Of a stretch of 64,000 nt of DNA, positions 37,246 through 49,198 are shown piece after piece. The notes under the pieces were generated by a model, which had not been told where the DNA came from, made no database searches, and saw only the letters and a list, made by a program, of their open reading frames with translations. The translations under genes and the position numbers were made by a program. Origin of the DNA: Dicaeum eximium (Eukaryota > Chordata > Aves > Passeriformes > Dicaeidae); the NCBI GenBank assembly GCA_013396995.1, contig VWZP01002201.1, forward strand, positions 1,518,360 to 1,582,359, given 5' to 3'. Each line of letters starts with the position of its first letter. The first letter of the stretch is position 1.

Positions 37246-39830
37246 TTATAGATGGCCCTCTCTCTTGTTCAAAAGCCAGGTCTCAGCAGTGCCCAAGACC
37301 AAAAGCAGAGCAAGGGCAGAAGGACTCTCTGCTGCTAACAGCAGGAAAAGGTTATCCCCCCAACTCATGTCATATTATGTTGCTTGTTCATGTTAAGAGG
37401 GGATGGCAATTGCATTACTTTGTTAGTTTTGGTTGGATTTTTTTTTTCTTTGAAGGACTTGGAGAAAACCTGTGATGTTACACAAGACATGAAAGTATAG
37501 GCAGTGCCAGTAATGTGGCAGGATGTAGAAAAATAGGAGACAAAGCCAGGTATGAGACAGCCGGTATTAAGATAACCAGCATTTCCCTGAAAACTTGGAC
37601 CTAGAGGAGAAATGACTGCCAGCAGCTTGACATTAGAGGAAAAAATAAATTGGTCTTGTTCCCAATTCTAGTGGGCACAAAAAACACCATGATTTTTGCA
37701 GGTTTTTGTACTGCCTTTCATAAGGGGAGAAGCTGTGGCAAAGGAATTATCCACTCACTCTTCCATACCACAGTTAGGATGAATCAGTGAAGCCCTAAGA
37801 GAGGATCTGGCTGCTGTTGCCCAGGCTTTCTCTGCCCTGTGTAGAAACAGGGCAAATCATTTCATTCCCCAGTGCTTTCAGTCCTGTATCTTCCTTGAGC
37901 AGGAAATTAATACAAAAATGGAAAGTAGTTTGCCATTAACATGGCAGTGATTATCTGACAACCAGACTCGGCATCTATTGAAGTCAAAGGGGAAAAAAAA
38001 AGCATCAGCTTCCAAGGGCTTTGGCTCAAGGCCTAGGAGAACCTCTTCAAATTTCTGAGGATTGCTAGGCTACTGAAAAATAATGTACGTACAGTGCTTC
38101 AGTGTACATATGTTGCTTTGATTATTTCATGGATATCACGTGCTTTGATGTTGGAGGCTACATAAAGACCGCCAAAAAAGATCTGTTAACTAATGACTGT
38201 TTATGCTGTAGTAGGCAAGTGCTGAAACTGAATTTGGCCTTTTTCCCCTGGGACGGAATCCAAATAAATGTCATGCAGTAACTGCACAAACAGCACTCAC
38301 TGGAAAAAAAAGGTCTTTGTTTCACTAATAAGCTCTTTTAAGGAACAATGGATACAGTTTCTCAGTTTTCTTTGCATCTGACAAAATAAAGCAGGCAAGA
38401 ATTCTATTTTAAGGCCATTTGAATGAAAGCAATGAAAATTGGTTTGCTTAACAAAGGTAACTTGACTAACTGTTTGTTGTCGTTAGAAAGATGTGAGAAC
38501 CCCTATGAATGTTTCTTAATTCCTGAAAGAATTGCGTGGCTGAGGAGGTTTGCTTGTTTGCTCCTCTGGTGAGGGCAGTTGGGTTCCAGCACATCAGGCA
38601 GATTTCACGGGCCAGAATACACCCAAGAGCCGTGAAGTAGTCAGAGGATGCTGATGCTCAGGAATTTACAAGAATGTGTTTTTTGTAGGGAAGTTACACT
38701 GCCATTAATTTACTTGTGCTACTTATTGAACTGCAGCTTGGGTAGCTGTTTCCTGTATTTCCTAGTAGCTTTCAGTGTCTGTGATACCTCTTTCGGGACA
38801 AATGCTCTTTTATTTGAACGTCTCTGCGCCAGATTCCTTCTGATGTCTGGGTAACTCTGCATCCATTACACACTGGATGAACTGCTAGTTTGAGCCATGG
38901 ACAGACTTGTCCAAATCCACCCATGTCACCAGAATAAGTTCCAGTCTTTAGCTCCTTGCTGTACTTGCCCTGCCAAAGGCTGCTGCCCTCTCCATCCACT
39001 CACACCACTTGTGCAGGAGCTCCCTCGTTTGTTTTAAGCAAAAAATCAGCTCCATTTGTTCTGCTCATCGTTGGTCTGGACCAAGATAACAGGCTCAGCC
39101 TGAAGCTGCGCCATGTAGGAAGTGTTCATACAAACTGCTCAATGAGCACATCAGTGGGGGTGATCCTTAATGAGGAGAGCATGGAATGGTGCTGAGCAGC
39201 TGAGAGCAGTAACCCCTTCCAACTCACAGCAGGGCTCCCAAGAGGACATCTGTTCATGGCTTCTGTCTGCAGCTCCTTTGTAGGTCTGACCAAAGTACTT
39301 CTGGCAAAAAAAAAAAAAAGTGATTCCTACTGGGGAAGGGGGGAAATAAAAATTTGGAAAAAAAAAGGAGGGGGAAAAGAGTTGTTTTAAATATTTTCTG
39401 TAGGGAAATGTTAATTTGGAAGAAATTAGAACAAAAAGTCAAGTGGTGCCTCCGGTGAAGGAACTGATGTTTTATCCACTGAATTCAGTGAAGCTGGACT
39501 TTACATAAAAACATCTGGCTCGGGATTTCTCACAGAAAATTCCTTTTGAATTGAGATTTCAATTTGTAGATTTACATGTTTTTCATGACAAAAGAAAATT
39601 GGTTTCTTCACTTCGAACACCTACCACTGTACTGCTATCAAAAAAAAAATTATATTTCTTAAAATAAACACAGTACAGTGGGGCAAAATTGAAGTTTTGC
39701 TGTTTGTGTTTAGCTCAGAGCGTTGTAATTTCTCATTTCTTTGCCCTGTAAATATGCATTAAAAACCCCCAGCTTGCAGAATACATACTCTTAGTTACCA
39801 TATTTCAATAAATATCTCTCAGCAGATTTT
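37246..39830. other. Intronic sequence, little recognised
   Basis: No gene recognised. A weak L2/MIR-like patch lies at 37845-37920. A-rich runs occur at 39306-39319 and 39358-39367. Confidence 0.5.
37845..37920 (+). repeat. L2/MIR-like fossil (weak)
   Basis: GGGCAAATCATTTCATTCCCCAG-TGCTTTCAGTC resembles the widespread L2/MIR tail pattern (GGGCAAGTCACTTAACCTC, then CCTCAGTTTCC), followed by an AAAAATGG end. Diverged and short; chance cannot be excluded. Confidence 0.28.
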
Positions 39831-39912
39831 CTGTCAAATAATTTGACAATCTGTCAAATAATTCTGTCAAATTATTTGACAATAGATTGTCAAATAATTT
39901 GACAATCTATTG
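39831..39912. repeat. Nested palindrome cluster (TGTCAAAT/ATTTGACA)
   Basis: The motif TGTCAAATAATTTGACA or its ATTATTT variant occurs at about 39832-39848, 39864-39880 and 39889-39905, with an extra half-copy at 39852-39864. The last copy is the core of a perfect inverted repeat with two 15-bp arms (39880-39894 and 39898-39912) around TAA. The whole cluster can form hairpins or cruciforms in several registers. It matches no repeat family I know. Confidence 0.9.
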
Positions 39913-42900
39913 GTGTAAGACTTTCTCAAGGGATTTTCAAACAGTATGGAGTAGATCCCCCCGCAAACTGCAGAGCTTTTCCACAATTACCCCTGTGTGT
40001 TGCTTAAAAAACATTTTCAGAACAAACTGTGTAGTCCGTCTTTAAATCCCACCATCTCTTATTTCTTCAAAACATGGACCTTACTGAAGGCATAAATCCT
40101 TGGTTCTTAATCTTTCTAAAGAAATACAGTAGTGTTTGCACAGAAAGGAAATTATTAAAAAAAAATCAGTAACTACTGAAAAAGCACAAAATATCTCAAT
40201 ATCACCATTGATATAAACATCAGAAGCTGCTTGCTTTATAGCAAAGAATACAAGAAACTGACTTTTATCTCCTCCCCCACGGATTTCAGTAAACAGTAGT
40301 CTCAGAATGAAATTATCTCCAGTGTCAACTGTGAAACCATGCTATGATGCTGTAGTTATAAGGATGGTTCCAGCTTCAGTATACCTCTGCAGAATAAGCA
40401 AGAAATAGCTTGTAAGTAGGGCCTGTTAAAAGAGGTAAGGGCATAATTTAAGGATCAGTATATAAATAAGTTGTAACTCTTTTTTTGAATCTATATTGCT
40501 TTTCCTAAACGTACTAAAACTGTAAAGTAATATCAGTGGAAAATTGCAGCAGAATTATTTGTTTTCATAGTTCATTTATAGTTAATTTCCTGTACTAGTA
40601 GTACAGGGAAAATGATTTAGCAGCGAGTCTAGTGTGAATTCCTTACAAGAAACCAAAAGATAAATAGCTTACTCCCCACTGCCTAAAGGTTTGGGAGTGC
40701 GGATGAATTGAATTAATAAAATCTTTGGAGCCTTTGTGTGCTCCAGTATGGAAGGCATGAAAGGTATTCCTCCACTGTGCAGTTTATTTTCTGTACATGC
40801 TCTCCAAGAAGGCAGCCTAGAGATAATACAGGACAAATTATCTTCAGCTTTGAAAAATCAGAGTCTGCTTTTAAGTTCCCTTCAGGTGCAGCAGAAGGCT
40901 GTGGGCTTCCCACCCTGTTCTGCCTGGGGAAAAACCAAAGGTGCCCCCACACAGCTAAGGCACTTGGCAATCAGATGGGTGCAGAAAGGGCTTTTGCTGT
41001 GCTCTTTCCATTCCTACAGAGAGATGTGGTGTTGTCCTCCTTGTACATGAGCTCAGCTGTGGTAGCTCACCCTCATTTCTCCCCTGGAAGCAGAAGGATG
41101 TTTATTGTGGAGGTCACTCCTGTGTCCTTCTGTGCTTTCTTTGTCTGTCTCTCAGCTGTTGCTCAGCACTAACCTGCTGGCAGTGTCCATTTGAGGGAAG
41201 GAAAAGGAGCAGGAAGGGGGAGGACTTCCCATCACAACTTGGCAAGAATTTTATTTTGGTGTAATTTGTCCCTTTCGTAAAACATATATAGGTACAGTAG
41301 GGTGTATATAAATACTCTACTGAAATGTATGTGGGTAAAGAGTAAGAGACACAACATGTCCCACTCTTTTCTCATTGGTAAACTATTCAGACTAGCAAGT
41401 AGATATTAGTGGTTCGTGGCTGTTCCCCACTTTTCCTGCCCTCCAGCTGTCTGCTTTTGAATAACAATTTGCATTTCCTCCCAGACTTCTACTAGTAAAA
41501 GGTCTCAATCTGGCTGGTTCTGAGCTACTTTGACTAGAGAGGACTGGCCTGAACCTGCTGACCAGCTGCTGTTGTAGCTCTGAAAAACAAATAAATTCAC
41601 CTCCCACACATTTTCTTTCATCTGTTACATATGAGGTACAGTACAAATGGGATGGTCTCAATTATGAAGATCAGAGGAGTTACATGATTAAGCCTGCTTC
41701 TCTATTTCATTGATATCCAAAAGTAAAATACACATTATGCTTTCTTACCTAATTCACAAATCTTTTCTATACTGGAATATATAAATCTAAGTTTAAATAC
41801 TCAAATCAAAACATGAAGCAAGAAAACATATCACTGCAATAAGCTACTAAATCTTTGTTGTTCATTTTGTAGAGGATAACTTTGGCTCTTCAATATTGTG
41901 TATTAAACCAGAGGTTCATATTCTTGACTAACAAAATGCAGTTGAAGTTACTGATAAACCAAAATGTGAACTGATAACAAAACATTTTTCATTGGGTCTG
42001 TTCTACTTTATCCACCTGGAAAATAAGGATTGGCCATCTGGTATCAAAGAGTTGTAAAGTTTAACAATGCTGGCAGCTCATTTTAAAAGGATGCTTAATG
42101 ATGAAGTACATTAAGGGATGTTATTTGTTATCTTGCTGTGGTGGATATTGACCATCAATCTAAGAGAGGAGCTCAGTGCTCACCATGTGATCACAATGTT
42201 GTTGTGGAAGGAGAAGGCTGAATGTTGAGCTAAGCTAAGTAGCAATTAACTGTGTTTGCTTTAAATCTTTTCAGAGATGGCAATTTGAATTATTAGCATA
42301 CAGCTTCGTTGCATGACTGTTAAGATGTTGGCTTAACTCTGAAAAGTGCTGAGAGTTGTAGCTGAGCAGCTGACAAATTTCACAGTATTTATACTTCTAT
42401 AGTACTGCTGAAAACACTCTCCTTGAATTGAATAGAGTAGGATCAGGTCCAAGTTTGGATGTTGTCTACAGTCTTCATAGGCAGAGGGAAAGTCAGGGAG
42501 ACTTGCTGTGTGGCTGGATGGGGATAGCAGTCAAGTGAGGGACCTGCTTGGATGACCTGCTGTAAGTATTTAGTGTATTCAGTCACATAACTATGGTCTT
42601 ACTAAAATTATGCAAGTAATTAGACTGTGAGGATAAAGAGATTTGCAGTGAATGTACAAATAAAAAACACTGGCTGCTTCCTACCAAAACAGATGGCACT
42701 AATGTTTGTAAATTAATTGAAATAAGTTGACGATGACTTCCTAGTGAAGGTCAAGGAAACTTAGGCAGGTTTGGATTATCCAGCAGCTGGAGAAGGTTAT
42801 CTTATTTGCACTGTTTCTACACATAACTGTAAAATTACTACTGCTGAAATCCATAGGAGCCCTGTTTATTTACTTTAGAAGTGTAAAACTGACATTTATA

Positions 42901-43134
42901 TTACAGTAGGAAACAATATTTTAATGACTTCCCAGTCAGGGAATAGTGTAATTATTGGACATACAGCAGCCACCACTACCATGGACAAGAGTGACCTGTT
43001 TGAAATGCTGGGTATGGGTTGCCAGAGGAGCTGGACATGTTCCCTGCTGAAGGACTCTTAAACCCTCTCAGAACAGTCTCATGGATCTCCCACGGATTTG
43101 AAAGATGGGAAGCAATGGCTGTGGAGAAATGGCT
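39913..43134. other. Intronic sequence, nothing recognised
   Basis: No gene or repeat recognised. Overlapping open frames at 40713-41172 exist in several frames on both strands without domains and are treated as chance. Confidence 0.5.
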
Positions 43135-43580
43135 AGGAAGGCAGTGGTGTATTCCCACTGGGATCTGGCCTGGAGCTTGAGCTGTTGAACATATTCATGA
43201 GTGATCTGCACAACGGTGAGATGACAGTATTTGCTAGTGATCCAAGATTATTTTAGCTAATGGCATTTAAAATTAGTTGTGTGCATGACACTGAGTGGCA
43301 GATGAAATTCAGTGTCAGTGAATGAGAAGCAACGCATACAGAGAGAAACCTTCTTGCTCTGTACAAGACATGCACTGAATTAACTGTTACCACTCAGGGT
43401 AGAGATGAGGAGTCCCTGTAGAGGAAAGCTTCCATTCATTCCCCAGATGCTGTGTAGAGGAAAGTTAGGAATGGCACAGAGAGCGAAACAAACATCTTGT
43501 ACATAATAAACATTAATATAATACAGAACAAATACAGATTTCCAAAGCAGTGACATGGTGCAAGCATGGAAGACATGCCT
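43135..43580 (+). mobile_element. Ancient CR1-like LINE, ORF2 fragment, sense
   Basis: The patch CTGGGATCTGGCCTGGAGC then TTGAACATATTCATGAGTGATCT corresponds to the region after the reverse-transcriptase polymerase motif. GGCAGATGAAATTCAGTGTC and CTGAATTAACTGTTACCACTC with GTAGAGATGAGGAGTC follow in the order found in old amniote CR1 copies. It is heavily mutated, with indels, and is the only CR1 here in the KCNQ1 sense direction. The minus-strand open frame at 43380-43826 is an antisense shadow of it. Confidence 0.75.
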
Positions 43581-45527
43581 GATCAAGTATTTGAGAATCT
43601 GCCCTGAAGAAAGATCAGGGCTTTGAGCCATGATGCCTGTACTGGCAGGCAAATGTCCCTGGAGTGGCACAGTGCTCCCTTCTGCCTGTTTTGCTCTAAG
43701 TCCAGCAGTGTCACCAGAGGGAGCAGTTAGGGGTAGTATCTTCTTCATCACCATAATAAGACTTGTTAGCAGCCTCTGTCCAAAAGGTTTTTCATGAGAT
43801 GCAGAATTTGCAGTTATTGAGTCCATTTAGTTAATTGTACATGGGTTCCTGAGCATCTCTTGTTATTTTACATTACACGTTTATATGAGTTTAACTCTCA
43901 GATACCAGTTTTATTTCTTTTACAAACACATTTTACACATGCACCACAAACATTTCCATTATTTATGTATTGAGCAGATGGTGGACTGAGCAGCTCTGTC
44001 ACAAGAGCTCAGGCAGCAAATCCAAGGCCCTGCACTATACTCAGTACTGTTCTGTCTTGTCCTGGAACACCACTTACTTGGAAAATGTTTTCCTCAGAAA
44101 AAATTCTCAATTACTTCTATTTAAATGCTTTTTGGGTTTTTTTTCATAGTAACAAAGCGTCCAACCTGCCTTTTTGTGTAATACCATTCTGTGCCAACTA
44201 AACACTCCCCTTGCAGCCCCACCTAACTCAGCTTTCCCTTTCTCTCCTCGTTGGTGCTTTTCTAAGCACTGATTAGAACCCTCTGGTAACACCAGGTTTG
44301 GTGAGCATTGAAATGGTTCCTTGTGTGTGTGCATTTGGGCTCAGTTTTATCTTGAGCAAGTAGCTGCAGGAGTTGATCAAATTGCTGGTGTGTTTATAGT
44401 ATAGCATGGAAGGTGCTATGGAAGTGCCAATTACTCTATTAATACTAGTAATTCGTTTTTTATACCCTACATTCATTTTATGCTCTTCATAAGAAACTGT
44501 AATCAGTGCAGACTACCTTAACTTTCAAGGGTCTAAATGTGGTTCATTCCAAGGGTTAACCATACTTGTAGTTTACTGTATTAGTCCCAGTTGTATTTGA
44601 CATAAAAATGTTTTTATAGCACAACCAAATACCAGCATATTTGCGGTTGCAGTCAGATGTTTTTAACTATATTGAATATAGCCCACAATGGTTTCAGAAG
44701 ATATTTCCATTGTTTTAGCCAGATTTAGAGAGGCTGGATTAAGCTATGGCCCAGTGGTGTTTACATATGTGAGTATCAGTCTTAAAGAGCAAAGAATATG
44801 ATGTTCCATAAACCTTTATACAGAAATAAATACCTCACAGCAAAAATGTTTTTCTAAGATCAGTTACTATTTCAACTATAATGACCTGCTTCGAGAAGGT
44901 CAGGGGCCAAATTCTTCTCTCATTTACACTGGCGTAAATCCACAGTAATGTAAGTGCAGGATTTGGGCTTGGGAGTTTAAAACTTTGGAATTAATTTTCC
45001 CCTGACCCACAACATTTAATGCAATCTGTTCTGTTTGAGCTGTTAATTCAGCAAACTATTCCATGAATAAGATCCTGATAAACTACATAACATGAGAAAT
45101 AAATTCAGTCAGAGCTTCAGGGCAGAATGTAGTCCTGGACAGCCCTTGTTTTAATTCTCTCTTTCTAAAAACAAAACCCTCCCAGTGTTGATCTGCCAAA
45201 AGGCTTGTTCAGGTTGGAGATGTTACTGTTTAAACAGAATATGTATATGTATGTGTATATATTTATCTGTGTCAGTAATTTACTGAAGTTCTGATGCAAC
45301 TATACAAGTGTAATAGTCCACAGAAATCCTCAACTCATAATTGCCAATGCAAACACCCCTCAGTCTTTATCAATCTTCTGGTTGAACCAAAGCTCAGTTC
45401 ATGTATGTTCCCAATTTTTGCAGTTCAGTTTCAGCTTTAAACTTTATGGAGTTTCCCCAAATCATCTGTCACTTCCCACTGCAATTAGTATTTCTGTTCT
45501 TTACTGCTTGCAGTGAACAGCTTGTTA
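43581..45527. other. Intronic sequence with one possible old repeat
   Basis: Nothing recognised apart from the element-like patch at 44902-44972 and a TA/TG-rich simple patch at about 45240-45262. Confidence 0.5.
44902..44972 (+). repeat. Possible fragment of an old palindromic amniote repeat
   Basis: GGGGCCAAATTCTTCTCTCATTTACACTGGCGTAAATCC, then a T-A-rich stretch and CAGGATTTGGGC. The motif TTTACACTGG-CGTAAAT with a flanking GGCC-AAATTCT is familiar from a dispersed amniote DNA element, but I cannot name the family with certainty. A similar GGGCCTGATTCTGCAG occurs at about 58413. Confidence 0.35.
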
Positions 45528-45787
45528 ATGAAAGGTAATTCAGTACCAATTTGAACATCAAAAACTTAATATTATGTAAATATAAAGGATATTTTTTTTC
45601 ATCACATACTTGACTTCAGTGAGTGCAGTGCAAATCCAGTGTGTGTACACAGGTCAGTCCACATTACTCTTGAAAAAAGTAGCAGATGTTTTTAGGTTAA
45701 AACAGTCAGCTGTTTAACCTAGCTGAACTCAAAACCAGATTAACAGGTCCTGTGTTAGAAGCATCCCTTGTAGCAACCAGCTGTGTG
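45528..45787. repeat. Direct repeat, copy A (flanks ERVL remnant)
   Basis: This segment matches 47197-47440 in the same orientation at roughly 75-80% by eye. Shared blocks include ATGAAAGGTAATT, GTACCAATT, GTGAGTGCAGTGCAAATCC, AAAAAGTAGCA, CCTGTGTT and TGTAGCAACCAG. Copy A has about 20-25 extra bases near 45700-45730. It abuts the recognisable end of the ERVL LTR. It may be the terminal part of that LTR (it begins with TG, giving CA on the minus strand) or a duplicated host segment. Confidence 0.85.
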
Positions 45788-46254
45788 GGACTCTGAACAC
45801 ACCCCCCAAGCCCAGTGGGATGGGGGAAAGTATTGGGGGGGGAAAAAAGTGAAATCCATGAGCTGAGATAGAGACAGGTGACACACGGTGCAGTTGCTCA
45901 CCACCTGCCGACTGCTGTGGTGAGTTTTCCAGCCAGTTCCCACGCAGTGGTTGGCTCCTCCCAGCCAGCTTCCCCCAGTTCATTTACTGGTGTGGTGTTC
46001 TGTGCTATGGAATATCCCTTTGGCCAGTTGGGTCAGCTGTCCTGGCTGTGTCTTCTGTCAGCTTCTTATGCCCCCCAGCCCACTCGCTGGTGGAGTGGTG
46101 TGGGGAGCTGAAAAGTCTTTGACTTAGTGTAAACACTACTTAGCAACAACTAAAACATTAGTGTGTCAACATTATTCTCCTCCTAAATCCCAAACACAGC
46201 ACTACAGCAGCTACTAGGAAGAAAATTAACCCTCTCTGAACTGAAACCAGCAAA
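45788..46254 (-). mobile_element. ERVL-type 3' LTR, antisense
   Basis: On the minus strand the element starts near 46254 with a diverged form of the common avian ERVL LTR start (GCTGGTTTCAG, then GGTTAATTTTCTTC). It continues with GCTTACAC-like and CACCAGCGAG blocks, GGACAGCTGACCCAACTGGCCAAAGG-type sequence, and the CCCCATCCCACTGGGC block near its end. Just upstream on the same strand lies a purine-rich run (AGAAGAAGGAGTGGG, 46257-46273) that fits a polypurine tract. This marks it as the 3' LTR of a provirus. It may extend through copy A to 45529. Confidence 0.85.
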
Positions 46255-47196
46255 GCACCCACTCCTTCTTCTATGTCATGCCCAGGCCCCACACTTTCCA
46301 GTGCATCCTTTCCTGTCTTTGGTATATGTACACACAGGCATCATTCCCTTTGCCTATGGGCCATCCCTTTAAAATTTCCATTGAGTTTATTTAGTCAATG
46401 ATTTTGGGATCCACCTGTCATAGCAGTCCAAAGGGCAGGAGAATTGGTCTGTGGTGTTGGATCACTGCAGACCGAAGCCAGTTCTGGTTCCATCACCATT
46501 GTCCTTGTCTGGTTCTATTATTGCCAGAGTTTCTTCAAACTTCATTCTCCAATAATCTGGGCAATTGTTACTGTAATGCTGTTGATAGTGCATATAGCAA
46601 CCATGGTAGGGATTACATATAGTGTTATACAGAATTAGCATCATACAATTCAAATCATTGGCTATTCTCACCCAGAATCAAACCCCTGGAGGAACATATC
46701 AGACTTCCTCACTGTCCTGCATCACCCATGATGTGCCTCCAGGTCCCTGAGGAAAAGCAATCCCATGGATGGGTTTGCCTTTGCCTGACAGGAATAACCC
46801 AGCCTGTCCTCTCCAGCATGTTTTTTATGTCCACTACAGGGCCTTTATCCCTTTCTTTAATATGTAATAAATTGAATTGGGCATGGCCAGCCCAACTGGC
46901 AGATCCCCTGGTGTTGACTGAGCAGGTGGCTTTCCCTAAATGTGTACCCCAATGTTTGAATGTCCCCACACCCATTGCTCTCAGTGTAGTCTTTAACAGT
47001 CCATAATATCATTCCATTTTCCCAGAGGCTGGTGCATGGTAGGGGATGCAATGGACCCACCCAGTGCCATGCCCTTTGGCCCAATGAGCAGCAATTTTCA
47101 TGGAAGAACTCCCTTTTGAGGTTGTTTTTCCTTGCAACTCACATGTCCATGCCTCTAGGGTTGAGGTAGATTTGCCATTCCACTTCCTTATGAAAG
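46255..47196 (-). pseudogene. ERVL internal remnant: broken integrase end plus 3' tail
   Basis: The minus strand from about 47187 down to 46700 encodes pieces resembling the C-terminal part of an ERVL integrase. The pieces are split over different frames (segments within 47009-47338, 46857-47084 and 46709-46975), so there are at least two frame breaks. The rest, to 46274, is noncoding tail before the polypurine tract. Everything upstream (gag, protease, reverse transcriptase, RNase H and most of integrase) is absent: the internal sequence stops at about 47196 where copy B starts. It is non-functional and antisense to KCNQ1. Confidence 0.75.
46257..46273 (-). other. Polypurine tract of the ERVL remnant
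   Basis: CCACTCCTTCTTCT on + is AGAAGAAGGAGTGG on the minus strand, directly before the LTR start, where plus-strand DNA priming occurs in retroviruses. Confidence 0.6.
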
Positions 47197-47440
47197 ATGA
47201 AAGGTAATTTAGTACCAATTGAAATACCAAAAACTGTTGTAATAGATATAATGTAAATATGAAGGATACAATTTTAACACTGCATACCTTTGGTGAGTGC
47301 AGTGCAAATCCTTTGTGTATACATGAAGCAATGCACATTGGTCTTGGAAAAAAAGTAGCAAATCTTTTTTTAGCTTAAAAGAGTAAATTGATTAACAAAT
47401 CCTGTGTTTGGAGCATCTTTTGTAGCAACCAGTTGCATGG
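47197..47440. repeat. Direct repeat, copy B (flanks ERVL remnant)
   Basis: This is the partner of 45528-45787, about 1.67 kb away in the same orientation. It begins at the point where the integrase remnant ends and loses similarity at about 47440. If copy A is the end of the 3' LTR, copy B is the matching end of a truncated 5' LTR. Confidence 0.85.
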
Positions 47441-49143
47441 CACATCATCCAAATTACATAGGCCAGGCTACACATACACAGAAAATGAAGGGCCAAAATA
47501 TTTCAAGACACCTAAAAACTCCATTGCATATCTTCTACCCATGGCTCTTTCACAGGTCAGGAGCGTGAAACAGGATCCTCCTTCTTCTAGTGACACACAT
47601 CTATAGCTCTTGTGTAGCCCAGCAACCTCCCAATATTTCACTTCTCAGGTGCCAGGGATTTCCATTGGGAATGTAAAGAAAGCAAATGATTGTTTGAAGC
47701 ACAAAGTCGTGTTAAGCTATCATCCTACCAAGATTTTTACACTGTTTTTAATGAGCTCTTCTTGTTGTCCTGGGCAGTAGGGGAGTTGATAAATGAGAAG
47801 CAGCATTTGTGCCTGTCTTTGACATTGAGATCTGGCTGAATTTCCCCACTTGACCATGCAGTGTGTTAGTAGATAGCTGCTATATTAAAACCTGATGTGG
47901 TTTTGGACGTGCATTGGACGAGTTTCTCTCAAATAACTCTTCCCATCTAATTTGAGCGTTACACAAATACAGTGAGAGGACTTTTATTGTAGTTTTAATT
48001 CAACACAGAGCACAATATATATAACTACTGAAAACAGAACCAGAACTTGACAGGCTCAGAGCTGGCGCTTCCCTAATCCTGCGGGCTCTGTGCAAACCCT
48101 AACGGAAAAATACCCAGGAAGGGATGGGATGGGATGAAATCAAGCTCTCTGCAGTTCTTTGGAGATGCTGCTGTCTTTGAGGAGTCAAAAGTTTGTCCGT
48201 GAGACTTTGAAAGGAGTCAGGACTTTTTCTGAAGCTCCATGTTGAAAAATCTTCCTTCTTTTCACAGCTCCCCACCTTCCCATTCTGGAAGCAAAACTTC
48301 CAAGCCACAGTGTTGTTTCATGTTCATGAAACTGTGCAAAAGGAAGGGGACTCTGAAAGTTTATGGTGGTGTTCACTGTGCTAAGCACCAGATGGATTTC
48401 TATCCAGATGTCCTAACAGCTGCCGAAAAGGCATGCACTAGAAAATTACTACTTCCAAGTTACACGTGCAGAAAAGACATGGAAAGGCACTGGTAGAGTT
48501 AGGGGTAAAAGAAGCACAGGCACATGTTTCACTTCCCTTCTTTCCCACCTACCTACTGTGGGAAACCTGGGGCTTTTATTCTTGTTCTTCTTTAGGTCAC
48601 TATGGATTACATAGTTCCTTCTTGTTTTCCAATGCCATATTCTGAAGGCCAGGTTTGAGCTCAGACATGTCAGGGAGTGCTGCTTGTGGGACTGGGAGAT
48701 CCAAATGTAAGTAAATTAGCTTAAAGAAAAAATTCCCCTAACTTTGGTTAGACCAGGGTTTTACTCTTACCCCTCTCTCAGAATAAATTATTACAAGACT
48801 GTGCAGGTGTAAGCACCTACCACCTAAGGCCCACAGCTACCAAGCACTTGGCATGCATCCCAACATGCTGAGCAGTACCAGTAGTTCTCCTCTCTAGTAG
48901 GAAAGACTGCTCACAGAATACAGTGTTTGAGGTAGAATTAAAAGCTCTGGGAAAGCTTTCACTATGGTATGGGCTAAAGAAGGTTGATGCTGGAGGTGTC
49001 TTCCTTCTGGAAAGGAAAATATTTAAGGAATGTGGTATTAGCTGCTAACTAGATGCAGGCTGTATGTGAAATGGGCAGGAGATTAGGACTTGGTTCCATT
49101 TTGCAGGTGTGAGTGTGTTTTTGAAGTAGATTCTTGTAATCAA

Positions 49144-49198
49144 ATAGATTCAGGTAGATAGATATATAGATATGGATACATCGATTTTTTTTTTTTTA
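49144..49198. repeat. GATA-type simple repeat and T tract
   Basis: Imperfect AGATAGATATATAGATATGGATA units followed by a run of 13 T. Confidence 0.85.

Noticed and set aside
40713..41172. Overlapping frames up to 144 codons on both strands
   Set aside because: Several frames open at once with no domain or conserved motif; chance in a GC-richer patch.
43380..43826. 148-codon minus frame
   Set aside because: Antisense to a recognisable old CR1 ORF2 fragment.
47983..48023. TATATATA plus AATAAA on the minus strand, resembling another LTR
   Set aside because: The two signals are only about 27 bp apart, too close for a normal R region, and I could not see LTR ends or a known family.
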